Source: Portulaca oleracea
Lineage: Eukaryota; Streptophyta; Magnoliopsida; Caryophyllales; Portulacaceae
Assembly (NCBI GenBank): GCA_029582165.1
Contig: CM055892.1
Coordinates: 11,698,754 to 11,762,753, forward strand
DNA length: 64,000 bases
Reading direction: 5' to 3'
Position numbers and translations under genes: made by a program. Below are positions 1 to 11,046 of this stretch, in pieces. The notes under the pieces were generated by a model. The model made no database searches. It saw nothing but the letters and a program-made list of their open reading frames with translations, and was not told the origin of the DNA. Within the stretch, counting starts at the first letter, position 1; every line of letters starts with the position of its first letter.

Positions 1-1753
1 ATGAATTAAAATTAAAATAACTGAAACTTAAAATTAAAATTAATTCAATGACTGCATGCAGACTGTATTTCACCCAACCCAATACGCAGACCGGTAAAAC
101 CGACTATCTATGGCCATACTAGAAGCACATGCAAACAGGTAATATTGTTATAATTATATCAAATATAACACATGCTTTAAATAACAAATTATAAAGGCAC
201 ATATAATTGCAACACAACACATATAAGGAAACAATTACTAAATAAGGTTTCCTAAAAAGTTTGCATGATTAATAAAATAAACAAAATTCCATATTTTATC
301 TTAGTTACCTAAACAGATTTAGGATTTTATACCTATACACACAAGATACTCGATTTTCCTAAAATCAAGAAATCTAAAAGATACTATATCTTTTAAAGAT
401 ATTGTAAGTTTCCTTAACTTTACAAAATAATTAGATTTTATGCCCATCAACTGATTTAGCAGTACTAGGATTTAATAATCAATTTCTAAAATTAATTAAA
501 AACCCTAAAACACATGAATTTACCAAAACTGCTCATAACACGGTTCGTGTTGCTTCCCAGTTTTGGTTAATTTCGTGAATGAAAACTTAAATAAAATTAT
601 CATAACTTATCGAATTTAAGAATTTCATATCACAATGTTATCTAATAACCCAATATGAAATTTTCCAGAATTTTAACAATTTTCAAAAGATTGTAAAATT
701 TTAGGGAATTAAACCTTTTAATTCTCCGTTTAAAAGGAAAATAAATAATAATAGTCCGATATGTTTAAAAATCAAATTTTATAATTTTTCCAAACAGTAG
801 TTTCATCCAATATGCTACTGTAAAATGTTCAGATTTTTATCAAATTTCAAAAATTAGAATACAAATCAGAAAAGTAAACAAATATACTTTTCTGTTAATT
901 TGAAAATTAAAGGAAAATTAGTTAATGATTTCAAAAATTCACGAAAATTTTATCCATAACAGAATGATTACCCATTAACCTACTGTAACATTTTCAGAAA
1001 ATTTGCAAATTTTTATGAATTTACAAAATTCAGTGAAGCAACAAATTTATTTCTCTTAGATCTGAAAATCTAAATTAAAAAATATAATTTGATCGGATAA
1101 ATTAACGGAAACGTTTTCCCTAAAAATATGGTTACCCAATAACCTACTGTAAAATTTTCAGAAGTTTTACAAATTTCTACAAATTTATAAAATTCAGAGA
1201 ATTAAACGAATTTTATTTCTCTTCAGATCTGAAAACTCCATTAAAAATCCATTTTAATTGGGAAAAATCTACAAACATTATGGAAAGTCTAGAACACTTC
1301 CAGACACTTGCAGTAAAAATTTCAGATTTTTTCGAATTCGTTTGATTTTTTATTTTGATTTTTCGTTAAATTTACTGTAAATAAACTAAATCAGAAAATA
1401 ATTCTACAAAATCCTATTTTGCAAATTTAGACTTATTTCATGTATTACCTACTGTTTAACAATATTAAACATGATTGTTTCTAAAACATTTAAAAATAAA
1501 TCAAGTTCATGCTATATTTAACAATTAAACAAACATAAAATTGATCAATTAAAGGCAATAAGAAATAAATAATAACAAAGCATGAAACTTTACAATAAAA
1601 TTCCAGATTTACTATCATGAACGATAAAGAATAAAACTTTCATAAAGTTTCAAAATTTAGGCATTAAAACTATTCTAGCAAATTCACAAAATAATTCAAC
1701 AATTGACAAAATTATTTATGAATCCAAGTATAATACTTTAGCATGCAATTAGT
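1..1753 (-). other. AT-rich untranslated interior of a minus-strand Copia-type element
   Basis: This stretch is very AT-rich and has no coding sequence. It lies just downstream, in minus-strand sense, of a tRNA-iMet-type primer-binding site and an LTR, so it is probably the untranslated leader or a degenerate interior of that element. Diverged repeats occupy about 630-1260. No gag motif is visible before the left window edge, so whether the element ever coded for proteins cannot be told here. Confidence 0.4.
969..1235. repeat. diverged ~164-bp tandem repeat
   Basis: Two copies start at 969 and 1133. Each begins TACCCA(T/A)TAACCTACTGTAA, runs through an ATTTTCAGAA and AAATTCAG(T/A)GAA segment, and ends with TTTATTTCTCTT followed by AGATCTGAAAA. 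Weaker relatives of the CTACTGTAAAAT...TTCAGA part lie at about 640-760 and 790-960. The repeats sit in the leader of the Copia-type element; no function is inferred. Confidence 0.5.
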
Positions 1754-1766
1754 GGTTCTGATACCA
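1754..1766 (-). promoter_or_regulatory. Primer-binding site, initiator-Met tRNA type
   Basis: Read on the minus strand this is TGGTATCAGAACC, close to the TGGTATCAGAGC complement of the plant initiator-Met tRNA 3' end used by Copia-type and some other LTR elements. It sits 1-2 nt beyond the end of the LTR, as expected for a 5' LTR on the minus strand. Confidence 0.7.
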
Positions 1767-1767
1767 C

Positions 1768-2603
1768 CGTTAGGTTTTAGGTTATCTATTTCTTAAACAG
1801 ATACAGATTAATTGGCGGAATATTCATAACGATTATAAAACAATTAATCACCACAAGAAATCAATTGCAGAGGCTTTAGTAATTATACCTGATCGCTAAT
1901 CCGGCTGATGCAGAGGTTGACCTTTGAGATTCCAATGCAGAAATCATCTACTGAAAGTCCACGCAGCACTCCGGGAACTCGATTGCTAGATCGACACGAT
2001 TGAGACGAATCTCGATCTAAGATGTATGTATTTGGTATATAAGAATGTTTCAGGAAACAGAGAATGTTTCGGGAAACAAGAACTGCAAACTAAAAGAGAG
2101 AGGAACTTAGGAAATCACCCTGGTATCTCTCTAAGAGTCTCAAGCAGTTGGTGTGAAATAATCTCTCACAGAGACCCCTTTATATAGTGTTTAGAAAACC
2201 TAGAGAGAGGGTACAAAACTCTAAAGGGCCGACTTAACGCAACGGCGCACTTCTCAGTCCCAACACTGTCCGTGTTGGACTCCAGAAGGTCAATTAACTC
2301 GGCCCATGGATACCACGGACCGTGTTGGGTCAACACCGTCCGTGTGGAACCCAGTTCGGTCCGTGTTGGGTTGATTTCTCACATAAATAAGTTCCCAACA
2401 TTTCTAAATATAATACAATATTACTTAGGTTACATACATTGTTCCAGGGCACTGATTTGTGTGACCCTGTAGGACCAAATAATATAGTTGTAATTAAACA
2501 TATTTAATTACTAATTATAGAGGTCTCTAGCAAGACTTATAATTACTATATTACTTTGGTTTAATCTCCGTGTATATCGAACATTGTCGAGACATTCCCA
2601 ACA
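1768..2603 (-). mobile_element. LTR of a Copia-type retrotransposon (5' LTR, minus strand)
   Basis: On the minus strand it begins TGTTGGGAATGTC at 2603 and ends CCTAACG at 1768, next to the primer-binding site. The ends form an imperfect inverted repeat (TGTTGGG against CGTTAGG); the last base of the usual CA has changed to G. A TATA box (TATATAAA on the minus strand) lies at 2179-2186. The upstream part carries repeated CCGTGTTGG-type motifs (2265-2370). No second LTR is visible because the element leaves the window on the left. Confidence 0.6.
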
Positions 2604-3006
2604 GTCGAATCCACGGGGATGGGTGTTTAGGCTTGACAAGGGAATTGATTTGTGTTTGGGGTTTTCAATTGCGGAAAGAGGTAAATTATGTAAAGGAAAG
2701 CGATTAAACTAATCTAGACATGGATTCAAGAAAGCAATAAAAGCATGAAATCAAATAAAGCAATTAAAAGCAATGAAAGAAAAACTAGAATTAACAATGA
2801 AATTAACAAGACCTTCACTAATTCTTCAATCTTCACTTGGAATTTCCCCCGAACAAATAAGAAAATGTGGATTGGATTACCAGGGATCCCCAAATCCTCA
2901 CTAAGAAGTAGAATTTGTGACCATTGATCCTCCTCCTCACTAAAAGTGGAATAGGTGTGATTAGAACTAGAAAGCTTTAACTCAAGGCAACAATGGCAAT
3001 TGAAAG

Positions 3007-3044
<38 letters not shown>

Positions 3045-3870
3045 TAAAAATGCTTCAATGGAAACTTGCTTGAGTTAAGAAAGCTTGAAGAAAGTTTGAA
3101 TACAAATGCAAGAAATCAAAGAAAGCTTGAAGAACAATTAAAGGATTAAGCAAGATTAAAGAATCAATTAAATCTAAATCTACTCTAATCCTACCCCTAA
3201 ACTACTTCCTAGATATATACGATCATTAGAATGATGAATTACAATGGGTATTTATAGGTTGAAGGAAGAATCCCCAAAACCCTAAAAATAAACACAGCAG
3301 AGCGCGCGAGTTAATTCTGTAGATTCGCCATGTCGCAGGCGCGACTGGCCTTGTCACGGGCGTGACCATGCACTGCCTGTTTCATCCGTCGGCTGCTCAA
3401 GCGTTTGTCGCGGACACTACATTCTCCCAGTAGCACGTCGGGGGCACGACGGCTGGTGTCGAGGGCACGAAAACCGTCTGCTCGGCTGTCCCCTTCTCCT
3501 GTCTTGCCCGACGTCTTGACACCCCAGTAGCTTGTCGCGGGCGTGACGCCCAGTTGTCTTCCCCCCTTAGCTCGCTGTGTTGGTGCGGCAGAACGGGGTC
3601 ACGACCGCGACCCTTGTTGACTCGGGTGCGACACCCGGCTGTCCTGACTGATGTGATGGAGAAAGTCCCGCTTTGGTCTTGCCTCGGGTTGACTTGGGTT
3701 GGCTGGGGAAATCACTCGGGATTCCCTAAAAAGCCTCAATTAAGCTCAATTTCCTTCTAACTCATTATTTTCCTACAAAACATAAAATTATCATAACTAA
3801 TATATAAAACCGGGGTTAGAACAAGCAAAAATACCCTATAAAAGATAAGAATTCAGCTCGGAACGAGACC
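2604..3870. other. Decayed retrotransposon-like sequence with GA microsatellite and GC-rich motif block
   Basis: No coding sequence is supported. The stretch opens with GTCGAATCCACGGGGAT, a phrase typical of plant gypsy-type LTR and leader sequences. It holds an (AG)15 tract at 3012-3041 and a GC-rich block at about 3300-3720 in which GTCGCGGGCGTGAC-like, partly palindromic motifs recur at least six times. Short open frames here (2745-2927, 3554-3760) have no recognisable domain. Assignment to a particular element is inference. Confidence 0.35.
3012..3041. repeat. (AG)n microsatellite
   Basis: Uninterrupted AG dinucleotide run of about 15 units within retrotransposon-derived sequence. Confidence 0.9.
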
Positions 3871-5102
3871 GAACAATGAGTCTTGTGATATGCATGATAG
3901 TATGAATGAGTTGAATATAATACTATCAAAGTTAACCTCTGTGGGATTTAGTTTCGACCTTGAGATGAATGCTAACATACTATGGGCTACCCTACCAAAG
4001 TCTTGGGAAAATTTCGTGACTTTTGTAACTTCTTCAACTAAGAAGGGTGAGAAACTGAAGTTTGGGGAAAATTAGAGACTTTGTCCTGAATGAAAGTATT
4101 CGTAGGAAAGATTCTGATGTGTCTGAGTCTTCGGGGAATGCTTTGACTGTCAGGGGTAGGAGGAATGGTGGGAGTTCGGGTCGGGGTCGATCAAAATCTA
4201 GAGGTCGAAACATGGAGCAAGTGTTGTGTTGGAACTATGGTGATAGAGGACATTTTCGTAGGGATTGTCCCAAACCCAGGAAGAGCAATCATAATGACCA
4301 TGACTCTGTATATTCTGCCGAGGATATTGGTGATTCCCTAACTATTAGTGTTGACAAGTTAGAAGGGAGTTGGGTGATAGATTTGGGTGCTTCGTTTCAC
4401 TCTTTGTCTAGCAGGGAGGCCTTTAGCAATTTTGTGAATGGGAGTTTGGCAGGGTTAGGCTTGCAAACGGTCACAACCTAAAGGTGCCAGGAAGAGTTGA
4501 TGTACACATTAAAACTTCTAAGTGTGGAACTTGGAGGTTGAAAAATGTTCGGTATATTTCGGGTCTGACCAAGAACCTTGTATTTGTGAGTCAACTGGAT
4601 GAGGAGGAGTTCACGACGAGATTTGAAGATGGTCATTGAAGGTTAACGAAAGGATCTCTGATAATTGCAAATGGCAGGAAAGAGGGGAAGCTATATTCTG
4701 CCATTGATAACTCTAACGTGCCTGCTCATGCTCGTCAAAGGCGTGTTAGCTTCTCTAACGAGAGAAGGGTACCAGAAACGAGGAGGTTTCAGGTCGAGGC
4801 TACGGGAACGGATGATCAGCCGAAGAACGCATCCAACCTGCACGGGAATTCGACAAGTTCAACATGATGTAAAGTGCCAATCCAAAATTCCCCCAAGTTG
4901 TTGACGATGATGCGTATGTCGAAGTTGCAGGGGCGTGATCAGTTCAAGTTGGAGCCTGTTGTAAAAAGAGGAGTTGATGTGAGGTCAACTGGGACCTCTG
5001 TTGATCTTTGCTGAATAAGATCGAGATGGGTGCACTAGAGGATTCGAGAAGGTGTTGAAGTGGTAGAAGACTACGTTTGCAATTGGTCTTCAAGTGGGAG
5101 AT
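3871..5102 (+). pseudogene. Ty1/Copia gag-protease pseudogene
   Basis: This is the remnant of a Copia polyprotein. The first frame (3890-4075) encodes a gag (UBN2-type) helical segment with the motif LPKSWENFV. A frameshift near 4070 moves reading to 4062-4481, which carries a basic SRGRSKSRGR stretch, a CCHC-knuckle remnant and a protease remnant. The knuckle reads CWNYGDRGHFRRDC, so its second cysteine is tyrosine. The protease reads VIDLGAS, so the usual D-(T/S)-G-A catalytic motif is lost. After a stop, reading resumes near 4490 in another frame with a GAG-pre-integrase-like stretch (RLKNVRYI...LVSQL pattern). RT and RNase H are missing, so the body is internally deleted down to the 3' LTR at 5103. 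Neither 5' LTR nor gag start is present. Clearly non-functional. Confidence 0.85.
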
Positions 5103-5749
5103 TGTTGGGTGTGAAGACCAATTTGTTGGGAGTAGAGACCAAAATAGGAGAAGGAGGAAGCAAAACTGGAAGACAAGGGAGGCACCAGCAGCGCCGGGCA
5201 TCGGCAACACAAACGCTGCTAGCGTTTGAGCAGCCGTTGGCCGCGCCTCAGGCCTGCCTGTGAATTGCTACACGCTGCCTACGGTTTTGGGGCCACCACC
5301 AGCGCCCACATTGAGCCTTGCCAGCGTCTAGAAGGCTCGGTACTCTTGGCGGCGGTTTTCTCTTTTTTGTTTAGGTTTTGTAACCTAGGTCTCCTTGTAC
5401 CCTACTAGTATATATAGGGGTCTTGTTCTCCTTGATATTTACCAAACAACAATTGAGAGTGTTTCATCTTACGCCACAAGAGATTGACCTGTAATCTATG
5501 TGTTCCTGAGGGAGTTGTGTGAAGCTCAACTGTGAGTGTTGAGTTCTCAGGTTGTAACTTTAGTAAGGCTTTGAGAGATTGTGGAGGTCTGGGAATCTCA
5601 GAAACACTGTTGTAATCCTCTGATAGTGCATCGTTCGAGGTTTTTTCCCGGTTTAAGTTTTTCCACGTTAATTCCTTGTGTCGAATCTTTATTTATTTTT
5701 CGCCCTTTATTATTGTTTGTATGCTAACTACGCCCTGAGAATCCTAATA
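5103..5749 (+). mobile_element. 3' LTR of the Copia remnant
   Basis: It begins TGTTGGGTGTGAAGACC straight after a polypurine tract (AGTGGGAGAT at 5093-5102), the normal junction of a Copia interior with its 3' LTR. It ends near CCTAATA at 5749, apparently a mutated CCTAACA, complementary to the start. A TATA-like element (TATATATAG) lies around 5408-5416. The tail has the T-rich, CGCC-containing run typical of R-U5 regions. The right boundary rests on the terminal inverted repeat alone because no target duplication was identified. Confidence 0.7.
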
Positions 5750-6564
5750 GGGTGGAATGTTCATAGTAAAAAAATCTAAAAGCAAAAAACGTTTATCATC
5801 CTTCATTGTCATTAAGAAAGCCTTTTGACCTTTTTTTTATTTTTCTTACTCGTAAATTTTGGGTCATTCACTGGAACCACCAGTAAATTGTACAGGATGA
5901 GGAGGGGATGTATCAAACATTGAAATTATTTTTAACAAATATGACTTATTAATCCCATAATTTTTACTAATGAAAATTTTTAACTTCCACTAAAACTGAA
6001 ACATTGGTGTAAAGAGGATGATTGTCATTTTATTACCACCTCTTTAATAAGAAAACTTCTTGACCTACAATGGAATAATGAATGATTTTCCCTTACCAAA
6101 TGAACCATCCAAAGTCATTTGGTTATATGAAGTATTTATGTCAATTATGTGACTCTAAAATTCATTGCGATTAATGTTTATGTCATCTTCATTCATGACA
6201 GAGACATTAATGGGAATTTCTGGAGTAATCCATCGCTAACACAATGTACAATTCTAATTTCATTTCAAGTTAGGTATGTTATTTAAATCAAAGTTCAAGA
6301 TTTTAATTCAAAAATTTTATTAGTTGGAAATGCCGCTGGCATGATCAACCATTTTTCTTCCAAATTTTGATATTTGTTTTTTTAATATAGTCAAAATATT
6401 TTTCTTATTTCTACTAGAAATCAAAAGGTTCGTTAGAATCGGTTGGCCTGAAATAAACTCGAAAAAACTATATAACACATCAATTTTTCACTCAACATAT
6501 ACAATTATCGGTCTGCAACACCAAAATCAGTCACTAAAGAAAATTATCGATCTACAACGTCGAT
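5750..6564. other. No recognisable feature
   Basis: AT-rich sequence between the Copia 3' LTR and the LINE fragment. I see no coding frame, RNA gene or convincing repeat in it. Confidence 0.5.
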
Positions 6565-7680
6565 TCTTCTAGGGGAAAAACCCTGAGCAGAGAGTTTGCC
6601 CTCCGATCAGCTTGAGTCTAATTCAGAAACCAAAGTATGAAGGAGGGCTAGGCGTTGGTGATATCTTAATGAAGAATGCAGTCTTGCTATTTAAATGGTG
6701 GTGGAGGTACGGCACCGAGGAAGGTGTCCTTTAGAGGAAGGTGGTTAACTCAACTCATAATGAAGATGATTGTCTTCAGCCGAATGCATACAAACTACAA
6801 TGCTCTGGGTTTGGAGAGATATCAAGAAAATCATGGTAGAAGAAGGGAATGTTCAAGCGAGCTTCAAGCAAAATCTGAAAATTAAGATTAGGGATGGAAG
6901 AAATACTCGCTTTTGGGATAATATCTAGGCAGGACAAGAAACATTACGGAAGAGGTTTGCCAATCTTTTTAGACTGTCAAGTCAAAAAAGGTGTGTGGTA
7001 GCTGATATGGGATGGTTTGAAGGTCATTGTAGGATGTGGTGTCTATCTTGGGTCAGGGAACTAAATGAACAAAAAAAGGAAATGGAAATGGAGCTTAAGA
7101 CAGTGCTGCAAGACTTCCATCCCGTTACTGGTGGGTGTGATAAAGTTGAATGGGCAGCAGGAGGTTAATTCTTGGTCAGGGAGACAATCAAGAGGGCTGA
7201 GATAATTGCCAGGGGTGCGGTAGCAATGGACTCCATTGTATGCAAATCTTGGTTGAAACTCGCCCTCCCTCGAGTGGGGAAAATCATGGTATGGATGACC
7301 CTGCTCAGCAAGATCAATACCAGATCCTATCTTTGTAGGAGAGGGATGCTGGCTCCGGAGCAAGACCTCTGTCCTTTTTGTGGACTGAATGGTGAAGACA
7401 TCAACCATCTATTCCTTCATTGCAGTTTTGCTGAAGCCTTATGGGAGTACAACCTCAAGCCAGCTCTCTCAAGGAATGGTTTCATCAATGGTTAGATGTG
7501 AGTTTTTCATACAAAGTGAGGAAGAAGATCTAGTTAGCAACATGCTTTGCTGTTATCTGGACATTATGGAGAATAAGAAATGAGATTGTGTTTGAGAACA
7601 AAGAGAAAGACCTCAATCTAGCTGTGGAACTATGCAAGAAAAGAGTATCCCCGTGGGCCAAAGGGCTTAGGAGCAAGCTT
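6565..7680 (+). pseudogene. LINE (L1-type) ORF2 3' remnant with zf-RVT region
   Basis: From about 6617 the sequence reads IQKPKYEGGLGVGD followed by a KWWWRYG-like stretch, the conserved segment just after the reverse transcriptase of plant L1 elements. It continues, across stops and frameshifts, into a zinc-binding RT-associated region at 7172-7495: KSWLKLALPRVGKIMVWM, then CPFCG...INHLFLHC (C-x2-C...H-x3-H-x-C pattern) and AEALW. A tail resembling VIWTLWRIRNEIVFENK follows at about 7530-7600. The RT core and everything upstream are missing, so the copy is 5'-truncated, as is usual for LINEs, and it is inactive. Poly-A tail and target duplication were not found. Confidence 0.85.
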
Positions 7681-8480
7681 AGGCATGGGCCACTCGTCAG
7701 GACGAGAAAAAGAGAGAGTCAAGTCAGGCACGTTGAGGTTAGACCCAAGGTTGGGAATGGCTCATCCAGACAAGCTCCGCTCGTGAAGGAGGGGTAGGCC
7801 ACAGAATTCTAGCAGGCTGAAGCGGAGTAGTCCAAGAGTCAGCGTTGGCCTCGCCCAACACCTATGAAGGATCACCAACAAAAGAGGACGATTGGGTGAT
7901 AAAAAAGGCACTACTTCTCTCATGTTTCTAGGGGAACGCAAAATCATCCCACCACCCTGAGACGCAACCATGCCTTAGCCTCCATGTCACTTTTGCCCTT
8001 TGAGGATCGCCCATCATCAAGTCTCCTTGGAAAGTTTGGTACCTAAAAGGGGGACATAAATATGGACTGGCTAATGTTAAGTATAGATATTAGACATATT
8101 TCAATGCACATAAGCATATATTTCATGATTTATGCACGCATGTGAGTCCATGTCTTAGATTAACCTAATGCACCTTGATGGCTTAGCAAAGAACTTTTAT
8201 GTCATGACGCCCTAATGGGACTTTTTAGTGATAACCCTCGTTTAGCGCTTTATCATAATTCCGAAGGCAGGTAACATAGGCACGAAGGTAGGTAACGTAA
8301 GTCGGAAGGCAATAAAGAACCATGTAACCAAGGGAGACTTAGTAGGACGATTATAAGATCAACATGCATAATGCATATGCACATGATGGATGCTTGAATG
8401 TGTTGTGCAATGCATGTGCAACATTAACCATATATCATACTTTAATAATTGGTAATCATGTACTTAGGATCGTGAACATC
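7681..8480. other. Decayed repeat sequence, no gene
   Basis: No coding sequence is supported. Phrases such as CCGAAGGCAGGTAACATAGG followed by a second AGGTAGGTAACGTAAG look like short duplicated motifs of old gypsy-type non-coding DNA. Assignment is uncertain. Confidence 0.3.
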
Positions 8481-8489
8481 TTCATCAAC

Positions 8490-8800
8490 ATATTCATGGT
8501 ATCATAAGTATCATCACATTGAAGTATGGCTATCATAAAATTGGCATCATAAAACTTGTGGTCATGAACTTAGCATCATCAAGTAGCATCAACTTAACAT
8601 CACAAGTTTCATAAGAAGCACGAACTTACCATCACAAGCAGCATAAAGTTGACATCATAAACTTGTAATCACAAGTATCATAGTAGCATGAACTTAACAT
8701 CATAAAGTTAGCATCATAAACCTTGTAATCACAACATCATGAGTAATATGAACTTAACATCATAAAATTAGCATCATGAAGTGAAAGCTATAAACAACAA
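8490..8800. repeat. Degenerate minisatellite (AGCATCATAAACTTGTAATCAC-type units)
   Basis: The motifs GAACTTAACATCATAAAGTTAG and CATCATAAACTTGTAATCACAA alternate through this stretch, giving an irregular period of roughly 55-65 bp over about five diverged copies. Nothing suggests coding. Confidence 0.6.
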
Positions 8801-10490
8801 GAACTTGCATAAATAATAAAAATTCTAACCCTTGTGCCCTTTTTTTGGACATACAAAACATATCCATCTATGGGTAGAAATTTCATGTCCCCATACCTTG
8901 GATTTCCTTAGTGATTTTTGGTTTCCTAAAAATTATATCATTATTTAGCATTAGTGTCATATTCCTACGTAAAAGCCTTCATAAAAACTTATCCTTATCA
9001 TTTTTAATCACTAATATACTATCAAAAAACATGCTTAAAAGTAACCTCACTTTTTACCTCTAATAAAGTCACTTTTTACTACAAATCAATACCTTAGTCC
9101 TTAAAACCTTTTGTTAGATTTTTTGAGATTATTCTTGAAGAGCACACTCAAGAACATTCAACATCCATATTATTTTTCAGAAATGTTTTTCAAGCAGTGG
9201 AAAACATGTTTTTGAGATTGATATGTTTATTTTCATTCTCCCTCTATACAAAAGCTTTTGACAAGTTTCAACTTAGGAAATTTTCATTTATGAGTCTAGT
9301 TTATCTCCATGTTTATTTTATTTTTCTCAGATACCTATTAATACAGTGAATAGTAACCTATGACCTTCTCTGACTAGAGACGAATCTGGAATAGGTCTTT
9401 TTTTGCTCCATAACTCACAACTCTTAAGGTATTTAACAAAATTGATTTTTGTGTGAGTTTCTAGACATTTTATACATTTTTCATGTAGAAAGTTATTCTA
9501 AAATAGGCCTTTATCTTGGTGTACCCCTCTCAATTTAAAATACTCCAAAACTTTGTTATTTTAGCAAGAAAAACTCTAGCTTGTTTCTGACTTCTATGTT
9601 TGCCGCTGTTTATGAGACTCTTCATAAATATTTTTCTCAAGTTTTTAACACCATTTAAACTCTTAAAATAAGAGTAGCGAAATAAAAATCTGATTCAAAA
9701 AAAAAAACGGGTGTCATTTCAGGTTGTTTTTAGCCATTTTCCGATTTTTAAAGTGATATCTCTTCTTACTACTTCATTCTAAATATAAAAAGCCAACGTT
9801 TTGTAGTCAGAAGATGCCTTGAGAGTAACTTTGAGTAATTGGAAAGGATTCCTTGAACGCTTGATGACAAAAGTTCCTTTCTTCTTCTTTTTTCTTTTGT
9901 TCTTTTGTGTTTTAGAGAATGTATTGAGAGGAGAATGTTCTTGTTGATTTGAAACAAGTAAGAAAACAAATATACGAGAGAGGGAGGTAGGGCCGATTGG
10001 AGAGAGGTATCATACGAGTCCTCACTTGATTCACTATCTTCGCCAATTAAATACAGCCTCAGGGACCTCGTGGTAGAGTAGCACCGCTACCTCCACGAGC
10101 TCGGGGGTCCTTATCATTTCTCCTTGGCACACGGATGCGCAAGACACCAATTGTTCCAATAAGATCCCTTATTTGGCGCTGGAGCATATCTTGCCTATTG
10201 GTAATCCTTTCCAAGGTTTAGTCGAGGTTTGGATTAGAATGAGGAGTAGGTTGGGTAGGGGTTTCTGGTTCGCCCATTTGATTAGACGAAGAGACAATTT
10301 CGTGAAGTTAGGGGATTTATCTAGGAATTGAAGAGAAAATATGTTTGAATGAGGTTTTGGGTTCTTTGTAACTAGGGATTTTTGTGGAGTTTTTTTGAGG
10401 CCAATTTTGTGGAGGAAAGACGAGGTGATACCAGCAATAGGGAATGCACCAACAATCAAGTAGTGATCACCGAAGGCAAATAACAAGCAT
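8801..10490. other. No recognisable gene; AT-rich sequence
   Basis: Low-complexity AT-rich DNA. The small minus-strand open frames at 9769-9969 and 10169-10486 show no domain and no splice context. The phrase CCTCGTGGTAGAGTAGCACCGCTACCTCCACGAG at about 10067-10100 contains an imperfect inverted repeat that could fold into a hairpin; no function is inferred. Confidence 0.35.
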
Positions 10491-11031
10491 CAAGGGAGCA
10501 CCTTGCACACAAATAGCCAATACACCAAAGTTATCCCAAAAATCAACCAAGCATCAATCACTCATGGAGTAATCAAGCACCCACACAATAAAAGGAGATA
10601 CCCAAATCACAAATAACCACTCCTATATTATCTAAATCAACTCTAATCAATGATATTCACACAAAGGCACCTCAAACAATATTAGGCATACAAGGAGATC
10701 ACTTAAACACCAAATTTACATCATTGCTCAACCAAAAGCATGCCAAAATGTTCAAAATCCCAAAAGAGAGCAAAACTTCTAAGTAAACAACTTCAAACAA
10801 ATCAATCTAACATTCAACAAATACTTGGGCCCAAGAGATAAAGTTGATATCCCTACACTCCTAGCTCATCAAAATACCAAGTTCACGCCACGAGTATCAA
10901 TTTTTCACACCAAATCAACACAAACACATCCCAAATCAACAAGAATCTATATCAACAAAACCCAAAAAAAACTTGATAAAAAAATTCAAAACTCAATCAA
11001 ACACCAATCTAAGTTCTATGGGCACCCCTAA
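10491..11031 (-). other. AC-rich leader of a second minus-strand Copia-type element
   Basis: The plus strand is strongly A- and C-rich (repeated ATCAAC, CACAAAT and CCAAAT words). It lies immediately downstream, in minus-strand sense, of a primer-binding site at 11032-11043, so it is best read as that element's untranslated leader. No gag motif is visible. Confidence 0.35.
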
Positions 11032-11043
11032 GCTCTAATACCA
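11032..11043 (-). promoter_or_regulatory. Primer-binding site, initiator-Met tRNA type
   Basis: On the minus strand this reads TGGTATTAGAGC, one base from the canonical TGGTATCAGAGC. It follows a GCATCA end (11047) after a 3-nt AAT spacer, the usual spacing after a Copia-type LTR. Confidence 0.6.
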
Positions 11044-11046
11044 ATT

